Shown: piece by piece, positions 25,028 to 33,956 of the stretch | How the letters are laid out: each line of letters begins with the position of its first letter | Position numbering within the stretch: the stretch's first letter is position 1 | Assembly (NCBI GenBank): GCA_021161185.1 | Contig: JAGHBC010000021.1 | Location: forward strand, 1-36,312 | Length of the DNA stretch: 36,312 nt | DNA from: Fidelibacterota bacterium | Lineage (GTDB): Bacteria; Fidelibacterota; UBA2242 | Reading direction: 5' to 3' | Translations under genes and position numbers: made by a program | Notes under the pieces: generated by a model | Told to the model about the DNA's origin: nothing | Databases searched by the model: none | What the model saw: only the letters and a program-made list of their open reading frames with translations

Positions 25028-25492
25028 ATGATTGACTCAATTGATGTACAAATTCTCGATATTCTTCAAAAAGACGGAAGAATTCAGCGGAATCGAATTG
25101 CCGAAAAAGTCGGATTAACTATTCCCGCTGTGAGTGAACGCATGCGGAAATTGGAAAAAAAAGGCATTATAGCCGGATATCATGCTAAAGTCAATAACGC
25201 AGCTATTGGAAAAGATGTAACCGCTTTTGTATTTGTTATGACATCTCCGTCAAAAAGACATGATGACTTTATCAAGAAAGCGCGTGAAGAAAACGATGTC
25301 ATAGAATGTCATTCAATAACCGGTGAAGGTTCACATTTATTAAAGATACAGACCGAAAACACGTCAACACTGGAAGGGTTATTATCGGAGATCCAATTAT
25401 GGCCTGGTGTATTACAGACACGAACTTATATTGTTCTTTCCAGTTACAAAGATTTTTCTTCTCTGAAACCTTCCAAGGCAATGTTGAAATAA
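25028..25492 (+). CDS. Lrp/AsnC-family transcriptional regulator
   Basis: Feast/famine-type regulator of 154 aa. The N-terminal winged HTH 'IDVQILDILQKDGRIQRNRIAEKVGLT' and 'IPAVSERMRKLEKKGIIAGY' is diagnostic, and residues about 65-145 form the RAM (ligand-binding, oligomerising) domain ('ECHSITGEGSHLLKIQTENTSTLEGLL'). AGGAG stands 9 nt before the ATG. It lies between the SLBB gene and prfB, and the ligand and targets cannot be told from the sequence. Members of this family usually bind an amino acid and regulate nearby or global metabolic genes. Confidence 0.93.
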   Translation: MIDSIDVQILDILQKDGRIQRNRIAEKVGLTIPAVSERMRKLEKKGIIAGYHAKVNNAAIGKDVTAFVFVMTSPSKRHDDFIKKAREENDVIECHSITGEGSHLLKIQTENTSTLEGLLSEIQLWPGVLQTRTYIVLSSYKDFSSLKPSKAMLK

Positions 25493-25514
25493 GCCCAACT
25501 CTTTATTAAAAATA

Positions 25515-26625
25515 ATGATTAATGATATAAAATCAGAGATAGATACCCTTGAACCGAGGGTCAGTGAACTTCGGAGGTTCCTTTGACGTTGAATCGAAAC
25601 AACGTCAACTGAAAAAATATCAGGAAAAAATATCGGCAAGTGATTTTTGGAATGATCGGGAGAGAGCCCAGAATATCCTTCAGCAGGTTAGCTCTATAGA
25701 AACCGATTTGGAGCAATATCAATCCATTCAAACACTGTTCAGCGATATTGAAGAACTCATTGAATTAGCTATAGATGAAAAGGATGAGTCTGTTCTTGCC
25801 GATATTCAGTCGATGATCCGGGAATTAAATGACAATCTTGATAAAATTGAACTCCAGAACATGCTGAGTGATGATGACGATTCAAAGAACGCCATAATGA
25901 CTATACATCCCGGCGCCGGTGGAACCGAATCACAGGATTGGGCGGAGATGTTACTCAGAATGTATACACGCTGGTTTGAACGGTCCGGTATGAACGCCGA
26001 AATCATCAACCTGATCAAGGGTGACGAAGCCGGTATTAAAGAGGTTACAATAGAAGTTAAAGGACCTTATGCCTACGGCTATCTGAAGTCGGAAGCGGGG
26101 ATTCACCGTCTGGTACGAATTTCGCCGTTTGATTCCAATCGAAGGCGGCATACATCTTTTGCTTCGGTTTTTGTATACCCTGAAGTTGAAGAAGACATTG
26201 AAATTGAAATCAATACCGAAGATTTACGGGTTGATACTTACCGTGCCAGTGGCGCCGGCGGTCAACATGTCAACAAAACCGATTCCGCAATTCGGATCAC
26301 TCACATTCCAACCGGCATCGTGGTTCAGTGTCAAAACGAGCGTTCTCAGTTTAAAAACAAAGCTTCAGCTTTAAAGATTCTGAAAGCGCGCCTATATCAG
26401 TTAAGGAAAGAAGAACAGAAAAAGGAACAATCCGAGATAGAAAAAAACAAAAAAGATATTTCCTGGGGTAATCAAATTCGTTCCTATGTATTTCAACCCT
26501 ATACGATGGTCAAAGATCATCGCACTAAGTGTGAAAATACAAATATTCAGGCTGTCATGGACGGCGATATTGACGAATTTTTACGCCAGTATTTAATTTA
26601 TATCGCAAAAATGGGGAGAAAGTAA
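25515..26625 (+). CDS. prfB: Peptide chain release factor 2, with programmed +1 frameshift
   Basis: Recognises UAA and UGA stop codons and triggers peptide release. The true reading starts at ATG 25515 (MINDIKSEIDTLEP...), runs 23 codons to an in-frame TGA at 25584-25586, then shifts +1 into the long frame ('DVESKQRQLKKYQEK'). The product is about 369 aa. The track's 25549 start lies in the post-shift frame and gives an artificial N-terminus. Evidence for RF2 over RF1 is the 'SPF' stop-recognition motif in 'RISPFDSNRRRHTSFASV' plus the GGQ in 'ASGAGGQHVNKTDSAIR'. The ribosome site before 25515 is weak. Expression is expected to be autoregulated: low RF2 favours the frameshift. lysS follows 2 nt later. 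Confidence 0.96.
25573..25587 (+). promoter_or_regulatory. prfB programmed +1 frameshift site
   Basis: GGAGG-TTC-CTT-TGA-C has the same architecture as the E. coli site AGGGGG-UAU-CUU-UGA-C: an internal Shine-Dalgarno three nucleotides before the CUU slip codon, then UGA followed by C. The frames on either side join into a continuous RF2 N-terminus. Confidence 0.93.
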
Positions 26626-26627
26626 TC

Positions 26628-28127
26628 TTGAATAACCAGGAAAAGCAAATTGGTAAATCTCTAAGCGAAATCCTTCAAATCCGGAAAGAAAAAGTTCGAA
26701 AAATCCGGGAATTGGGCTTTGAACCTTATGCCTACAGTTTTCCTAAAAGTCACTCCAACAAGGCTATTCTCGATAATTTTGCCGAATTGGAAGAAACTAC
26801 TGTCGTTAAAATTGCCGGGCGCATCATGGCTATCCGAAAAATGGGGCGCGCCAGTTTTTGCCATATCCAGGATGATGATACCAGATTACAGATATATTTT
26901 CAGGAAGATAAAATCGGTAAGAAAAATTATGACCTTTTCCGGCTGCTGGACATCGGTGACATTATCGGCGTCGTGGGTAAAGTCTTCAAGACCCGTACCG
27001 GCGAGATTACTATTTATGCCGAAGAACTCCAACTGCTGACTAAAAATGTCCGCCCAATTCCGGTTGTAAAGGAAAAAGACGGTAACATATTTGACGCTTT
27101 TACCGATAAAGAACAACGTTATCGCCAGCGCTATCTCGATCTGATTGTCAATCCCGAAGTCAAGCAGACGTTCAAAATGCGGAGCTCCATTATCCAGTGG
27201 ACCCGGGATTTTCTCAACGACCATGGCTATTTGGAGGTGGAAACTCCTTCTCTCCAGCCGATCTACGGTGGTGCCTCGGCGCGTCCGTTTAGGACCCATT
27301 ATAATGCCCTGAATCGCGATGTTTATCTCAGAATTGCCGATGAGCTCTATCTCAAACGACTCATCATCGGCGGCTTCGAAAAGGTTTATGAAATTGCTAA
27401 GAACTTCCGTAATGAAGGTATCGATAAAACCCACAACCCGGAGTTTACCGCTTTGGAATTTTATCAAACTTACGTGGATTATCGCTTTCAAATGGATTTT
27501 GTCGAAGAACTGTTCCGGTACATTGCCAAAAAGATCGGTAGAACCGTTTATGAATACGGTGATTATACCATCGATATTGAAAAGCCTTTCCAGCGCCGGG
27601 AAATGTTTGACCTGCTGAAAGAGTATGTTGGCGTCGATGTTTCCGCATTATCGCAGAAGCAACTTGAAGAATTGTGCGTTGAGAAGGACCTGGAAGTCAA
27701 TCCGAAACTGGGCATAGGTAAAATGATCGAACTTCTTTTTGATAATTTTGTCGAAAATAAATTGGTTCAACCCACTTTTGTGACGGATTATCCGAAGGCT
27801 ATTTCCCCTTTTGCAAAATCCAAGCAGGGCGGTGATCCTGAAATCGTGGAACGCTTTGAACTCTATATCGCCGGGCAGGAATTTGTCAACGCTTTTAGTG
27901 AGTTGAACGACCCCTTTGATCAGAGAGAACGTCTCGAAAACCAAAACCAATTGCGTAATCTTGGCGATGAAGAAGCCCAGGCTATGGATGAAGAATTTGT
28001 CGTTGCCATGGAATACGGCATGCCTCCAACCGGTGGAGTAGGAATCGGCATTGATCGTATGGTGATGTTTTTTACCAATCAGAGCTCTATCAGGGACGTA
28101 ATTCTTTTCCCGCAACTCCGGACCTAA
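26628..28127 (+). CDS. lysS: Lysyl-tRNA synthetase, class II
   Basis: Charges tRNA-Lys. An N-terminal OB-fold anticodon-binding domain (about residues 58-150, 'VKIAGRIMAIRKMGRASFCHIQDD') precedes the class II catalytic core. Motif 1 is around 'FKMRSSIIQWTRDFLNDHGYLEVETP', motif 2 'FRNEGIDKTHNPEFTALEFY' and motif 3 'GVGIGIDRMVMFFT'. The length of 499 aa is normal. The start is TTG at 26628 with GGGGAG about 9 nt upstream, 2 nt behind prfB, so prfB-lysS are cotranscribed as in many bacteria. The ordinary GTG/ATG alternatives downstream would truncate the protein. Confidence 0.97.
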   Translation: MNNQEKQIGKSLSEILQIRKEKVRKIRELGFEPYAYSFPKSHSNKAILDNFAELEETTVVKIAGRIMAIRKMGRASFCHIQDDDTRLQIYFQEDKIGKKNYDLFRLLDIGDIIGVVGKVFKTRTGEITIYAEELQLLTKNVRPIPVVKEKDGNIFDAFTDKEQRYRQRYLDLIVNPEVKQTFKMRSSIIQWTRDFLNDHGYLEVETPSLQPIYGGASARPFRTHYNALNRDVYLRIADELYLKRLIIGGFEKVYEIAKNFRNEGIDKTHNPEFTALEFYQTYVDYRFQMDFVEELFRYIAKKIGRTVYEYGDYTIDIEKPFQRREMFDLLKEYVGVDVSALSQKQLEELCVEKDLEVNPKLGIGKMIELLFDNFVENKLVQPTFVTDYPKAISPFAKSKQGGDPEIVERFELYIAGQEFVNAFSELNDPFDQRERLENQNQLRNLGDEEAQAMDEEFVVAMEYGMPPTGGVGIGIDRMVMFFTNQSSIRDVILFPQLRT

Positions 28128-28142
28128 AAGGATAATGCGGCT

Positions 28143-29363
28143 ATGTCTCTGCCTTTTTTTATCGCAAAACGCCATCTATTTAATCGACATAAAATCGGCT
28201 ATATATCATTTATCGGTATTATTTCCACTATCGGATTAGCGGTGGGTGTAGCCGCGCTGATTATCACTATGTCTGTTTTAAACGGCTTCGAAAATGTCAT
28301 CAAAGAAAAATTAATCGGATTTGACGCCCACATCAGGTTAAGATTGTTTAACGGACAAACTTTCGAATCGGCAGACAGTATTTCAGCAAAATTAGCGGAA
28401 ATCCCCGCTATTCGGGAAATTGTACCTTATATTCACGCCACAGTAATGATTCGCTATAAGGGTGAAGCTGACGGCGTAGTTCTCGAGGGACTTAGGGAAG
28501 ACGATATTCATAAAACCCTTGATATTCAGCGATTTCTGAAAAGCGGTTCGGTGACTTTCCATACAGATGATAATGGTGACGGCATTGTCATCGGTAGAAA
28601 ACTGGCTAATTATCTGAACGCCAATATAGGTGACCGGATTTACCTTTTTGTTCTACATTCACTCTCGGAATCGTCGACCCGGCCCCGGGTTGGTACATTC
28701 ACAATTACCGGCATCTATGAATCCGGAATTGCCGATTATGATGATATTTTTGTATATACCAGCCTTGAGGCTGCCCAAAAACTATTTAATCTTGGTAACC
28801 AATTCTCCGGTTTACAGATGATTCTAAATAATCCTTATGATGCCGGTGTCATCACGGATCAGATCAATTCTACTCTGGGTTATCCCTATCATGCCATGAG
28901 CTGGCTCGATCTGCACATGAATCTTTTTGAATGGTTACGGGTTCAGCGGCTGCCGATTATGATTATCTTTGGATTGATTGCGCTAGTGGCGATTTTTAAT
29001 ATTATCAGTTCTCTGACGATGATTGTGATCGAAAAGACTAAAGATATCGGCGTGTTGAAAAGCATGGGTATAAATCGCCGCCAGGCCGGCACTGTTTTTT
29101 TTATTGAAGGCACAATCATTGGGATTGCCGGTACATTCCTTGGATTTATCATAGCCATCGCCCTGACCTGGATTCAAATGCGGTTTAATATCATATCCAT
29201 TCCTGAAGATGTATATTTTATGAACCAGCTACCCATTGAACCAAAACCGATCTATTTCATGGTTATCGGCGCAATTGCCATTCTCAGTTCTATGGCGGCA
29301 ACGATTTACCCCTCTTTGAAAGCTATGCGCCTGATGCCAACGGAAGCGATTAGATATGAATAA
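28143..29363 (+). CDS. lolC: Lipoprotein-releasing ABC transporter permease (LolC/E family)
   Basis: Inner-membrane permease of the LolCDE complex, which extracts lipoproteins destined for the outer membrane. The opening 'FIAKRHLFNRHKIGYISFIGIISTIGLAVGVAALIITMSVLNGFE' is the family hallmark. A large periplasmic MacB-type domain spans about residues 50-260, and three further membrane spans form the FtsX domain (about 268-296, 'GVLKSMGINRRQAGTVFFIEGTIIG', and the C-terminus 'IYPSLKAMRLMPTEAIRYE'). The length of 406 aa fits. An AAAGGA lies about 9 nt before the ATG. The stop overlaps the next permease by 8 nt. Assigning LolC rather than LolE follows gene order only. Confidence 0.92.
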   Translation: MSLPFFIAKRHLFNRHKIGYISFIGIISTIGLAVGVAALIITMSVLNGFENVIKEKLIGFDAHIRLRLFNGQTFESADSISAKLAEIPAIREIVPYIHATVMIRYKGEADGVVLEGLREDDIHKTLDIQRFLKSGSVTFHTDDNGDGIVIGRKLANYLNANIGDRIYLFVLHSLSESSTRPRVGTFTITGIYESGIADYDDIFVYTSLEAAQKLFNLGNQFSGLQMILNNPYDAGVITDQINSTLGYPYHAMSWLDLHMNLFEWLRVQRLPIMIIFGLIALVAIFNIISSLTMIVIEKTKDIGVLKSMGINRRQAGTVFFIEGTIIGIAGTFLGFIIAIALTWIQMRFNIISIPEDVYFMNQLPIEPKPIYFMVIGAIAILSSMAATIYPSLKAMRLMPTEAIRYE

Positions 29364-30579
29364 ACGGTTATTAAACTGGATATCTTTGCGCTATTTCAGG
29401 TCCAAAAAACAGACCGGTCTGATATCCTTCACGTCCTATGTATCGATTATCGGCATTGCCCTGGGTGCGTTTGCCCTTTTGGTAACATTAAGCATCCTGA
29501 ATGGATTTGAATCGGAAATATCATCAAGAGTCATCGATCTGGAATCCCATATCCGCGTCACCGGTAAAGATATTACGGATGTGGAGTTAAAAGAAATCAT
29601 TTCTCTTCTTCAGCCCTATAACGTCAATGCTATTTATCCCTTTGTCATTAAAAAATCAGTTTTATCGACTTTAAACGCCGATGCGGTAGTCCGGCTTAAA
29701 GGCGTTGATTCAAAGATATTCACCGAGAAAATTATAAATGAAAAGGTTCTTATCCGGGGCAACAATACCTTTTTAGCGCCTACTTCCGACCTTCCTGGAA
29801 TTGTGGTCGGATACCGCCTGGCAGATAAATTGGGGCTCTATCTTGGTGATACAATCAATGTGGTGAATCCCCTGGATATTAAGAGCGCTTTTAGCATTCC
29901 CTATGTTGGGCGATTTGTACTTTGCGGGGTGTTTAAACTTGATCTTTTTGATTATGATGATAATCTGGCTTTTGTCGATATCAAAGAAGCCCAGAAAATA
30001 TTCAAATTAGACAGTCACTATTCCGGAATTGATATCCGGTTTGATAATTATAAGCACATTTCCCGGATCAAAGCGGTTTTACTGGACAATCTCGGTTCTG
30101 GTTTTGAAGTTATGAGTTGGGAGGATCTGCATAAGGATCTGTTTGGCGCCATGAAACTGGAAAAATACGGCAGCTTTCTGGCACTGAGTTTTATCATTTT
30201 AATCGCTATTTTTAACCTGACCAGTTCCCTGGTTATGCAGGTTATGGAAAAAATCCGGGAAATCGGTATGATGTTGACCTTGGGTATGAATCGTAAACAG
30301 ATTGGCGGTATTTTCCTGCGTATGGGATTTATAACCGGAAGTTTAGGATTGTCTGTCGGGCTTTTACTCTCACTATTACTCTGCCTGCTTCAGCAATATT
30401 TTCGGTTTATTCCTTTGCCATCGGTCTATATCATCCCCTATTTACCAGTTCAGGTTCATTTCCTTGATGTTATGGTAATCGCCGTTTCCGGTCTGATTTT
30501 AATTTATTTCGGCTCATTCTATCCCAGCTGGCGAGTCAGCAAGCTCGCTCCATTGGAGGCAATTCAATATGAAAAATGA
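29356..30579 (+). CDS. lolE: Lipoprotein-releasing ABC transporter permease (LolE/C family)
   Basis: Paralogue of the preceding gene and presumed second permease of a heteromeric LolCDE. It has the same plan: 'WISLRYFRSKKQTGLISFTSYVSIIGIALGAFALLVTLSILNGFE', a periplasmic domain (about residues 45-265), then FtsX spans with 'MMLTLGMNRKQIGGIFLRMG' and the C-terminal 'FYPSWRVSKLAPLEAIQYEK'. The length is 407 aa. The start overlaps the upstream stop by 8 nt and the stop overlaps lolD by 11 nt, so all three subunits are probably made in a coupled fashion. Two distinct permeases argue against the homodimeric LolF arrangement. Confidence 0.92.
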   Translation: MNKRLLNWISLRYFRSKKQTGLISFTSYVSIIGIALGAFALLVTLSILNGFESEISSRVIDLESHIRVTGKDITDVELKEIISLLQPYNVNAIYPFVIKKSVLSTLNADAVVRLKGVDSKIFTEKIINEKVLIRGNNTFLAPTSDLPGIVVGYRLADKLGLYLGDTINVVNPLDIKSAFSIPYVGRFVLCGVFKLDLFDYDDNLAFVDIKEAQKIFKLDSHYSGIDIRFDNYKHISRIKAVLLDNLGSGFEVMSWEDLHKDLFGAMKLEKYGSFLALSFIILIAIFNLTSSLVMQVMEKIREIGMMLTLGMNRKQIGGIFLRMGFITGSLGLSVGLLLSLLLCLLQQYFRFIPLPSVYIIPYLPVQVHFLDVMVIAVSGLILIYFGSFYPSWRVSKLAPLEAIQYEK

Positions 30580-31258
30580 TTCTCTTCCCCTACTCGATGT
30601 TGTCAATCTTTCAAAATCCTATCACACCGATGGAATTCTGGTGCCTGTTTTAAGGAATATTTCTTTTTCTATAAATGCCGGTGAAGTCATTGCCGTGACT
30701 GGACCTTCGGGAATCGGAAAATCGACCTTATTAAACCTGATTGGAACCCTTGATTATCCCGATTCCGGCGAAGTTAATTATCAGGGCGTCAATCCCTTTA
30801 CCCTCCCGGAAAAGGAGATTGCTCGGTTCAGGAATAAGACCATTGGTTTTGTTTTTCAATTTCACCATTTATTGCCGGAATTTACCGCTTTGGAAAACGT
30901 CATGATACCTTCCATGATATACCACCATAGGCCCGAATCGGCAAGATTAAAAGCAATCGAGATGCTGGAACGGGTTGGATTAGGTCATCGTATCAAACAC
31001 CGTCCCTCTGCCTTGTCCGGCGGAGAACGTCAGCGGGTCGCCGTTGCCCGGGCATTAATCAACGATCCTCTGGTCGTTCTTGCTGATGAACCATCGGGTA
31101 ACCTGGATAAAAATAATAGCGAAATGCTGATTAACCTGCTCCTTGATCTGAACCAACAGTTTAACCGGACTTTTATTATTGCTACACATAATTCGGATAT
31201 CGCCCATAGAGCCCATCGAATCCTTTCCCTAAACGATGGAACAGTCCGGTTTGAGTAA
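30569..31258 (+). CDS. lolD: Lipoprotein-releasing ABC transporter ATP-binding protein
   Basis: ATPase subunit of LolCDE. Walker A is 'GPSGIGKST', Q-loop 'FVFQFHHLLPEFTALENVMIP' (the 'HHLLPEF.A.ENV' phrase is typical of LolD), signature 'LSGGERQRVAVARAL', Walker B 'VVLADEPSGNLD' and H-loop 'IATHN'. The length of 229 aa is standard. It overlaps the upstream permease by 11 nt and ends the operon before a strong promoter for clpC. Confidence 0.95.
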   Translation: MKNDSLPLLDVVNLSKSYHTDGILVPVLRNISFSINAGEVIAVTGPSGIGKSTLLNLIGTLDYPDSGEVNYQGVNPFTLPEKEIARFRNKTIGFVFQFHHLLPEFTALENVMIPSMIYHHRPESARLKAIEMLERVGLGHRIKHRPSALSGGERQRVAVARALINDPLVVLADEPSGNLDKNNSEMLINLLLDLNQQFNRTFIIATHNSDIAHRAHRILSLNDGTVRFE

Positions 31259-31266
31259 AAGTTATA

Positions 31267-31296
31267 TTGACATTGGGCGCTCTCAGGTTTTATATT
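31267..31296 (+). promoter_or_regulatory. Sigma-70-type promoter of clpC
   Basis: TTGACA (31267-31272), an 18-nt spacer and TATATT (31291-31296) are a near-consensus promoter in the 60-nt gap between lolD and clpC. This would give clpC its own transcript. Confidence 0.65.
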
Positions 31297-31318
31297 TAAA
31301 TAGAGGTATTAAAGAACT

Positions 31319-33778
31319 ATGAAAGAAGATTTCTCCAAACTGATTCAACAGATTATAAAGGATGCCCGTGATCAGGCGATCCGTCTGGGGCATGATTATG
31401 TCGATTCCGAACACCTGCTCCTGGCTGTTATTCATCATCCTCAAAGCCAGATAATTGAAATTTTATCTCGATTTGCCATTAATATCGATGAAGTGACCAA
31501 AGACATCGAAGATGCGGTTCAACCTGGTGGTGAAACCATGCAAATGGGACACCTTCCATTGACAAAGCGCGCCGAACAGATTCTCCGGAATACCTATTAT
31601 GAAGCACAGCAGCTCAATGCGGATGAAATCACCGATATTCATATTGTCCTGGCAATACTGAAACAGGGTGACGGAATTGCATATAAGGTTCTCCTTACTT
31701 TCGGTATTGATTACAATACGTTAAAAGAAGAATTAGTTGGCGGTGAATACAATCGGGGAATAAATCATACGCGGAAAAAGCACCCAAGCAGAACACCCGC
31801 CTTAGATCATTTTTCCAGGGATGTCACTGAGAAAGCCCGTAACGGGGAACTCGATCCGGTGATTGGGCGAAATAAAGAGATCGAACGGGTAGCTCAGATT
31901 TTATCCCGCCGGAAAAAGAACAACCCCGCCCTTATTGGTGAACCCGGCGTCGGTAAAACAGCAATTGCCGAAGGTCTCGCCATACGTATTATAGAGAAAA
32001 AAGTGCCGCGTCTGCTTTATAATAAACGCATTATTGACCTGGATCTGCCGGCAATTGTCGCCGGAACTAAATACCGCGGTCAGTTCGAGGAGCGGATGAA
32101 AGCGATAATGCAGGAACTCGAACATTCAAATGACATTATCCTGTTTATCGACGAGCTCCATACTATTGTCGGTGCCGGCGGAGCGTCGGGCTCTCTCGAT
32201 GCCGCCAACATGTTCAAACCAGCCCTGGCGCGTGGAGACATTCAGTGTATCGGTGCGACGACACTCGATGAATACCGTAAAGTTATCGAAAAGGACGGCG
32301 CATTGGAGCGGCGATTCCAGAAAATTATTGTTGATCCACCCCAAAAGGAAGAAACCGTGGATATCCTAAAGGGTCTCCAGAAACGTTATGAAGAACATCA
32401 CCGTATAAAATATACAACGCAGGCGTTAATTGCCGCCGTCGAATTAAGCGATCGTTACATTACCGATAAATTTTTACCCGATAAAGCTATTGACGTCGTG
32501 GATGAAGCCGGAGCGCGCGTTCACCTGCGAAATATCAATGTTCCCAAGTCTATCACGGACATGGAAGAGAAAGCCGATAAAATTAAAAAGGCTAAAGAAG
32601 CCTCGGTTATAGAACAGAATTTTGAAAAAGCCGCCGAATTTCGTGATAAGGAGCGTAAACTTCGCCAGCAAATTAAACAGAGCTATGAGCAATGGGAAAA
32701 AGAAACCGCCACATCAATCATTACCGTTACGGAAGATGATATAGCCGATGTGGTTGCCATGATGACTGGTATTCCGGTTAACCGCGTTGCAAAATCAGAG
32801 AATAAAAAACTGCTCAATATGGAAAAAGAACTAAAAAAGTACATCGTCGGTCAGGATGACGTTATCCGTACAATTTCCCGTGCCATCCGCCGATCCAGGG
32901 CGGGTATAAAAGATCCCAAGCGACCGATTGGCAGTTTTCTGTTCATGGGACCAACCGGCGTTGGTAAAACGGAATTGGCTAAGGTTATTGCCCGGTTTCT
33001 GTTTGACAGCAAAGACGCCCTGATAAAGATTGACATGTCCGAATATATGGAAAAGTTTGCGGTTTCGCGTCTCATCGGAGCGCCTCCCGGGTATGTTGGT
33101 TATGAAGAGGGTGGTGAATTAACCGAACGGGTTCGTCGCCATCCTTATGCTGTTGTATTATTCGATGAGATTGAGAAAGCTCACACCGATGTCTTTAATA
33201 TTCTCTTGCAGATTTTTGACGATGGAGTATTGACCGACAGCTTCGGCCGGAAAGTAGATTTTAAGAACACGATCATTATCATGACTACCAATCTCGGTTC
33301 CCGCAATATCTGCAGCGGAGGATTTGGGTTTACCAAAGCTGAACCGGGAAGTGACTACAAAATCATGCAGAAAAAGATGATCGAAGAGGCTCGTAGACTA
33401 TTTAATCCCGAATTCATTAATCGGATCGACGATCCGATTGTATTCCGGTCCTTAACCCGCGAAGATATCCTGAAGATTATTGACATTCAATTGAAAGATG
33501 TTAAAAAGAATCTGGCACACACAAATACTGACCTTATAATTAATAAAACGGCTAAAGAGATCATTTTTGAAGAGGGCTTTAAACCGGAATATGGTGCGCG
33601 CCCGTTAAGACGGGCAATTCAAACCCTGATCGAAGATCCGATTGCCGAAAGATTACTGGACGGATCGCTTATTAAAGGCAGACCAATAGAGGTTAAGGTT
33701 AAAAATAAGAGTAAACAGTTAACATTCAGGAATCATGAACCACGTAAATATATCAAATCAGTGACATTAAAAGAGTAA
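31319..33778 (+). CDS. clpC: ClpC-type AAA+ unfoldase, Clp protease ATP-binding subunit
   Basis: Hexameric unfoldase that feeds substrates to ClpP. The Clp N domain has two repeats (about residues 4-140, '[23 protein letters not shown]', '[14 protein letters not shown]'). AAA-1 has Walker A 'GEPGVGKT' (about 207) and Walker B 'IILFIDELH'. A middle region with a UVR-like motif ('[18 protein letters not shown]', about 440-460) separates it from AAA-2 with 'GPTGVGKT' (about 544) and '[11 protein letters not shown]'. A short M-domain and the UVR motif favour ClpC over ClpB. 'GGFGF' lies where ClpP-binding loops occur in ClpA/ClpC. The 819-aa length matches ClpC. Neither clpP nor mcsAB is nearby. 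Confidence 0.93.
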   Translation: MKEDFSKLIQQIIKDARDQAIRLGHDYVDSEHLLLAVIHHPQSQIIEILSRFAINIDEVTKDIEDAVQPGGETMQMGHLPLTKRAEQILRNTYYEAQQLNADEITDIHIVLAILKQGDGIAYKVLLTFGIDYNTLKEELVGGEYNRGINHTRKKHPSRTPALDHFSRDVTEKARNGELDPVIGRNKEIERVAQILSRRKKNNPALIGEPGVGKTAIAEGLAIRIIEKKVPRLLYNKRIIDLDLPAIVAGTKYRGQFEERMKAIMQELEHSNDIILFIDELHTIVGAGGASGSLDAANMFKPALARGDIQCIGATTLDEYRKVIEKDGALERRFQKIIVDPPQKEETVDILKGLQKRYEEHHRIKYTTQALIAAVELSDRYITDKFLPDKAIDVVDEAGARVHLRNINVPKSITDMEEKADKIKKAKEASVIEQNFEKAAEFRDKERKLRQQIKQSYEQWEKETATSIITVTEDDIADVVAMMTGIPVNRVAKSENKKLLNMEKELKKYIVGQDDVIRTISRAIRRSRAGIKDPKRPIGSFLFMGPTGVGKTELAKVIARFLFDSKDALIKIDMSEYMEKFAVSRLIGAPPGYVGYEEGGELTERVRRHPYAVVLFDEIEKAHTDVFNILLQIFDDGVLTDSFGRKVDFKNTIIIMTTNLGSRNICSGGFGFTKAEPGSDYKIMQKKMIEEARRLFNPEFINRIDDPIVFRSLTREDILKIIDIQLKDVKKNLAHTNTDLIINKTAKEIIFEEGFKPEYGARPLRRAIQTLIEDPIAERLLDGSLIKGRPIEVKVKNKSKQLTFRNHEPRKYIKSVTLKE

Positions 33779-33880
33779 GGACACAGCCTTTTTCCGACAT
33801 CTTTTCCGATTAATTTTTATTATTTTACCATATTAAAGTATAGTCTGACGTATTGTCTTAGCAAATTTTTGGCATAACAT

Positions 33881-33908
33881 TTGTCATAATTACGCTGTCT
33901 TTTAAAAT
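33881..33908 (+). promoter_or_regulatory. Putative dnaK promoter
   Basis: TTGTCA (33881-33886), a 16-nt spacer and TAAAAT (33903-33908) lie 48 nt before the dnaK ATG. A second, weaker pair, TTGTCT (33853-33858) with TAACAT (33875-33880) at 16-nt spacing, sits immediately upstream. No CIRCE inverted repeat is seen. Confidence 0.5.
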
Positions 33909-33956
33909 TGTGAAAATTAATAACAATACATAAAATGATTTAAAGGAGTTAAAAAG

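Noticed and set aside
26886-27491. 201-aa minus-strand ORF within lysS
   Set aside because: Antisense shadow of lysS; no motifs.
31319-33778. ClpB (disaggregase) identity
   Set aside because: The middle domain is short and contains a UVR-like motif, not the long ClpB coiled coil; total length is also ClpC-like.
33868-33885. Sigma-54 promoter for dnaK
   Set aside because: The -24 part (TGGCA) is good but the -12 GC is replaced by GT; ordinary -35/-10 boxes overlap the same bases.
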